A stretch of DNA of 8,810 nt from Flammeovirgaceae bacterium (lineage in GTDB: Bacteria > Bacteroidota > Bacteroidia > Cytophagales > Cyclobacteriaceae): the NCBI GenBank assembly GCA_022616575.1, contig JAKEEN010000114.1:1-8810 (forward strand). Direction: 5' to 3'. Of the stretch, positions 5,886-8,810 are shown piece by piece (position 1 is the stretch's first letter; each line of letters starts with the position of its first letter). The notes below the pieces were generated by a model. That model searched no databases, had not been told where the DNA came from, and was given only the letters and a program-made list of their open reading frames with translations. Made by a program: the position numbers and the translations under genes.

Positions 5886-7658
5886 TTATGCAAACTCTTT
5901 ATACTGGAGTTTATAGAGCTGCGTGTACAGTCCGTCAGATTGAAGAAGAGACTCGTGACTGCCAGACTCTTTTATTTCACCATGATCTAAAACCAGAATT
6001 TTATCAGCTTTTTGAATCGTTGACAGTCGGTGAGCAATTACGATTGAGGTACGTCCCTGCATCATTTTCGCTATGGCATTCTGAATCATTTCTTCCGTTT
6101 CCGTATCCACCGATGAGGTGGCCTCATCAAGTACCAGGATTTTAGGATCGTACACCATGGCGCGTATAAATGAAATGAGTTGACGCTGCCCAACAGAAAG
6201 CGTGGCGCCCCGCTCCATTACATTGTAATTCATTTGGTTTGGCAAGCGTTCAATAAATTTCCTTGCGCCTACCAAATCGGCAGCATCCCATACCATTTCT
6301 TCTGTTACCTCGGGGTTGCCGAGTGTGATATTGTTTTTAATTGAATCAGAAAATAGAAATACATCCTGCAAAACAACGCCAATATTTTTTCGCAGATAGC
6401 CGAGTTCGAATTCTTTAATGTCAACTCCATCAACTTTGATTGAGCCTTTGTTGATTTCGTAAAAACGATTGAGCAGGTTGATGATTGAGGATTTGCCGGC
6501 TCCCGTTGCCCCTACGAGAGCAATGGTCTCTCCGGTTTTGATAGAAAGACTTACATCTTTCAAAACATAGCGCTCATCATTGTAGGCAAACCACACATTC
6601 TCGAACTCAACCTTGCCTTTGATTGCATACGGTCTGTACGTGCCGTTTTTCTGTATGTGTTCATTATCATCTAGCAGGTTAATAATGCGCGAGGAACTCA
6701 CATTACCCATTTGCAATGTGTTGTATCGGTCTGCAATCATTCGGATGGGCCTGAAAAACATTTGAATGTACATGATGAAGGCAATCAGCTTACCAACTGT
6801 AATTCCTGTTTCTTCAAAGTTGATGACCCCTTTTGCTCCGTACCAAACTAAGAGGCCTATGCCTGCCGCAGCGATAATCTCTGCTACGGGAAAATAAATA
6901 GAGTAATATAAAACCGAACGGAGGTTGGCATCGCGGTGCTCTTTGTTGATGGCTTTGAATTTTTCAAACTCTCTTTTCTCACTTCCGAAAATCTGCACCA
7001 CATTCATTCCTGTAATATGCTCCTGCACGAAGGTGTTGAGGTTAGCCACTGCGTTGCGAACATCATTGAAAGCAACTTTAATTTTCTCTTTGAAGATATA
7101 TGTACTGATCAGCATCAGCGGAATGGTTGACAAACTCAACAAGGAAAGCCTCCAATCTGTATAGAACATGATTACCAGGATGAAGACAATCTGAAGCAAA
7201 TCGCTTACCATGGCCGCCAGGCCTTCACTAAATACATCTGCCAACGTTTCAACATCTGAAATGGTACGCGTTACTAGCCTGCCTATCGGAGTCTTATCAT
7301 AAAACTTTAAGCGAAGGTTAACCAGGTGCTCATACAGTTTGGTGCGGATATCGCGGATCACTTGCTGGCCCATCCAGCCGGACAAATAGGTATGCACGTA
7401 TTGAACAATCGACTGAAAAAATAGTAAGCCCATCAATACAGCCATCATCCAGACCATAGCATTGTAGTCGCCATTGGCAACATCCTTGTCGAGGGTGAAC
7501 TGAATGAGCAGGGGCCTTAGTGGAGAGAGTACCCCGAGCAAGAGAGTAAGAAAAACCACGAAGTAAAAGCGACCTTTATAAGGCGACACAAATTTCATGA
7601 TACGCCTGAGTACCTTAAAGTCGATAATATTGCCGCTGTTTACTTGTTCTTTCTCCAC
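5886..7658 (-). CDS. ABC exporter half-transporter, MdlB/TM288-like subunit with degenerate signature
   Basis: The protein has 590 residues, again a membrane domain (about 20-330) fused to an ATPase domain (about 348-580). Helices are visible near 30-50, 68-88, 150-188 and 255-305. Motifs are Walker A GATGAGKSS (383-391), Q-loop Gln431, signature LSVGQ (487-491) with Val where Gly is usual, Walker B ILVLDE (507-512) with the catalytic Glu512, and His543. An intact Glu with a weak signature is the mirror image of the other ABC protein in this window. The composite site using this subunit's Walker B and the partner's LSGGQ should be active. LSVGQRQL and LDEATSSVD resemble MdlB and TM288. The start is a GTG; the first ATG (codon 21) would cut off residues IIDFKVLRRIMKF that resemble the family's N-terminal elbow helix. 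No Shine-Dalgarno site is seen. It lies 29 bases upstream of the barrel gene. Confidence 0.92.
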   Translation of the reverse strand: MEKEQVNSGNIIDFKVLRRIMKFVSPYKGRFYFVVFLTLLLGVLSPLRPLLIQFTLDKDVANGDYNAMVWMMAVLMGLLFFQSIVQYVHTYLSGWMGQQVIRDIRTKLYEHLVNLRLKFYDKTPIGRLVTRTISDVETLADVFSEGLAAMVSDLLQIVFILVIMFYTDWRLSLLSLSTIPLMLISTYIFKEKIKVAFNDVRNAVANLNTFVQEHITGMNVVQIFGSEKREFEKFKAINKEHRDANLRSVLYYSIYFPVAEIIAAAGIGLLVWYGAKGVINFEETGITVGKLIAFIMYIQMFFRPIRMIADRYNTLQMGNVSSSRIINLLDDNEHIQKNGTYRPYAIKGKVEFENVWFAYNDERYVLKDVSLSIKTGETIALVGATGAGKSSIINLLNRFYEINKGSIKVDGVDIKEFELGYLRKNIGVVLQDVFLFSDSIKNNITLGNPEVTEEMVWDAADLVGARKFIERLPNQMNYNVMERGATLSVGQRQLISFIRAMVYDPKILVLDEATSSVDTETEEMIQNAIAKMMQGRTSIVIAHRLSTIQKADKILVLDHGEIKESGSHESLLQSDGLYTQLYKLQYKEFA

Positions 7659-7668
7659 GTTGGTTTTT

Positions 7669-7760
7669 GTTAATCGTTGTTCGTTAATCGTTAATTGGGT
7701 GCATGGGTTTGAGAGAGTAGCTGGTTTCCGGAAACACGACTAACGATTAACTATTAACGG
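7669..7760. repeat. Symmetrical repeat element between truA and the ABC gene
   Basis: GTTAATCGTT occurs twice in direct orientation (7669-7678 and 7683-7692, 14 bases apart). The second copy, extended to GTTAATCGTTA (7683-7693), has a perfect reverse complement TAACGATTAAC at 7741-7751. Between the arms lies a perfect 12-base palindrome, GTTTCCGGAAAC (7724-7735). The region is non-coding and ends ten bases before the GTG of the ABC gene. It could be a regulator-binding region, a folded leader, or a remnant of a small palindromic repeat of REP or MITE kind. The symmetry is seen directly; the role is open. Confidence 0.6.
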
Positions 7761-7807
7761 TTTTTATAATAAACTGGTTTATCTAATAGTTCCCCGTATA
7801 TCACAAT

Positions 7808-8557
7808 TCAATCCAGAAAGACAGAAGGTGGGTACTTAACGCGGGTCAAATATAATCCATGTGGGGCAACATTCATCCCTGCTTTTTTTCTATCGCGACC
7901 GGCAATAATGCCTTCAAATTCTTTAAGTGATATTTTCTTGCTGCCAACATCCAGCAAAGTACCTACTATGGCCCTCACCATGCCCCGTAAAAAGCGATTG
8001 GCTGTGATGTAAAATATGAGCAAATCGCCCTGATCTTTCCACTCGGCTTTTTTAATGGTGCAAACAAAATGATTCACATCTGTTTTTACTTTGCTGAATG
8101 ATTCGAAGTCGTGCTCACCAAGAAGGATGCCGGCAGCTTTATTCATCAACGCTACATCAGCGGGTTTGAAATAATGGAGAGCCAGTTTGTCGAGAAATGG
8201 GTTTTTGATTTTTGTGATGTGGTATTCATAACTCCTCTCATGTGCGTCATAACGCGCATGAGCAGTGTCTTTTACTTTTCGGATTGTACTTATAAAAATA
8301 TCTTTAGGAAGAAAGGCATTGAGTTTGTGAAGCAGATCAGGAGGGTTAAACTCTTTGTGAATATCGATATGGAAGAATTGTTGTTTGCAATGAACGCCTG
8401 TATCGGTTCTGCCACTGCCAACGATTTTTATTTCTTCTCTTAATAATTTCGACAGGCTTTTTTCAACAACCTCCTGAACACCAACGGCATTTTTCTGATT
8501 TTGCCAGCCTGAGTAGTGGGTGCCGTTGTATGCGATTTCTAAGAAGAATCTTGACAT
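7808..8557 (-). CDS. truA: tRNA pseudouridine synthase A (positions 38-40)
   Basis: The protein has 249 residues, the normal length for TruA, which converts uridines 38, 39 and 40 in the anticodon arm of many tRNAs to pseudouridine. Conserved motifs are all present: the start RFFLEIAYNGTHYSGWQ (3-19), the catalytic loop GSGRTDTGVH (47-56) with nucleophile Asp52, ARYDAHERSYEY (101-112), FxSFSK near 151-156, RFLRGMVRAIVGTLLDVG (188-205) and the closing APHGLYLTRVKY (231-242). I place the start at the ATG at 8557, because the conserved first strand begins at residue 3. The frame is open 60 bases further upstream, but that part has no similarity to TruA and overlaps the preceding gene in another frame. 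The gene follows the four-helix-bundle gene by 22 bases and is followed by a 149-base gap before the ABC gene. Confidence 0.96.
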   Translation of the reverse strand: MSRFFLEIAYNGTHYSGWQNQKNAVGVQEVVEKSLSKLLREEIKIVGSGRTDTGVHCKQQFFHIDIHKEFNPPDLLHKLNAFLPKDIFISTIRKVKDTAHARYDAHERSYEYHITKIKNPFLDKLALHYFKPADVALMNKAAGILLGEHDFESFSKVKTDVNHFVCTIKKAEWKDQGDLLIFYITANRFLRGMVRAIVGTLLDVGSKKISLKEFEGIIAGRDRKKAGMNVAPHGLYLTRVKYPPSVFLD

Positions 8558-8579
8558 TTGGAATTTAGGAAGACAGAAT

Positions 8580-8810
8580 TCAGGAATCAGAATTTTTGAT
8601 TGCATGCAGATAAGCATCTAAAAGTTTGCTTACCTCTATGATTGAATCAAAGATTATGAAATCGTTTAAATATTTTAAATCCCTTGCCAGGATGGCATAA
8701 TACCTACAATCCTCAAGGGAGCCCTGGGCGATGTTGAGAAACCTGACTTTATCTGCTTTGCCCTTCTTTTTAAAGCCTTCTGCAATATTCGCAGGAACAG
8801 AGATAGTTGC
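8580..8810 (-). CDS. Four-helix-bundle protein (23S rRNA IVS / S23 family), N-terminus cut by window edge
   Basis: I translated this frame by hand. It enters from the right edge in phase and reads 76 residues to a TGA at 8580-8582. The visible part begins TISVPANIAEGFKKKGKAD, continues with FLNIAQGSLEDCRYYAILARDL and ends in an amphipathic helix. The VPANIAEG phrase followed by a short gap, FL-IA-GSLEE/D and a Tyr/Leu-rich helix is the hallmark of the four-helix-bundle family, first seen encoded in intervening sequences of Leptospira 23S rRNA. Full members have about 115-130 residues, so the first 40 or so are missing here. In Bacteroidota these are frequent stand-alone genes of unknown function, and nothing here indicates a surrounding rRNA gene. 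It ends 22 bases before truA on the same strand and may share its transcript. Confidence 0.85.
   Translation of the reverse strand, partial: ATISVPANIAEGFKKKGKADKVRFLNIAQGSLEDCRYYAILARDLKYLNDFIIFDSIIEVSKLLDAYLHAIKNSDS

Noticed and set aside
7769..7782. ATAAAC/GTTTAT inverted repeat as a truA terminator
   Set aside because: The stem is only about five A/T-rich pairs and no U-run follows on the minus strand.
7847..7854. TATATTTG box on the minus strand as a promoter for the ABC gene at 7658
   Set aside because: It lies within the conserved LYLTRV coding end of truA and has no TTG at 19-21 bases upstream; it is likely chance.
8111..8443. Plus-strand open frame of 110 codons
   Set aside because: It lies wholly antisense within truA, whose conserved motifs cover the same bases; there is no recognisable domain.
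8558..8617. Upstream extension of truA to an ATG at 8617, adding 20 residues
   Set aside because: TruA homology begins at the ATG at 8557; the extra residues resemble no family member and overlap the four-helix-bundle gene in another frame.
1..8810. A defence, mobile or otherwise undescribed multi-gene system
   Set aside because: The genes are recognisable housekeeping, transport and envelope families; no integrase, transposase, nuclease cluster, array or attachment site was seen.

Overview
The window looks like ordinary chromosome of a Bacteroidota bacterium, probably from the Cytophagales side. This is inferred from gene content and signals, not from a search. Pointers are a DUF1573 lipoprotein, a very long NusB (376 residues) of the type found in this phylum, a small YtxH protein, an IVS-type four-helix-bundle protein, absence of Shine-Dalgarno sequences before the genes, and TAnnTTTG promoter boxes with one well-spaced TTG-N20-TACCTTTG. 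Apart from the two cut ends, every gene looks intact. There is no rRNA, tRNA, CRISPR array, transposase or phage gene, and no gene-free stretch longer than about 180 bases.

Left block, minus strand, read from 3245 down to 1: a promoter, a leucine dehydrogenase-type amino acid dehydrogenase, NusB, a YtxH-like membrane-anchored protein and the start of a DUF1573 lipoprotein cut by the window edge. The gaps are 85, 108 and 22 bases. The first two gaps are AT-rich and carry inverted repeats that share a 14-base word.

Centre: a plus-strand ABC exporter half-transporter (3317-5131) converges on a minus-strand cluster and shares its stop-codon bases with an outer-membrane beta-barrel gene (5128-5856). 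Upstream of that gene, on its strand, lies a second ABC half-transporter (5886-7658). The two ABC proteins have complementary defects: the first has Asp at the catalytic Walker B position, the second an LSVGQ signature. This is the pattern of MdlAB / TM287-288-type heterodimeric exporters, so they probably form one transporter although they sit in opposite orientation.

Right block, minus strand: the 3' part of a four-helix-bundle protein gene, then truA 22 bases downstream, then a 149-base gap before the second ABC gene. That gap holds a symmetrical repeat element: an 11-base inverted repeat flanking a perfect 12-base palindrome.

I found no convincing novel multi-gene system. The points most worth a second look are the split heterodimeric exporter with a barrel gene between its halves, the symmetrical element at 7669-7760, the AT-rich intergenic hairpins, and TAnnTTTG boxes set so close to start codons that leaderless transcripts are possible.
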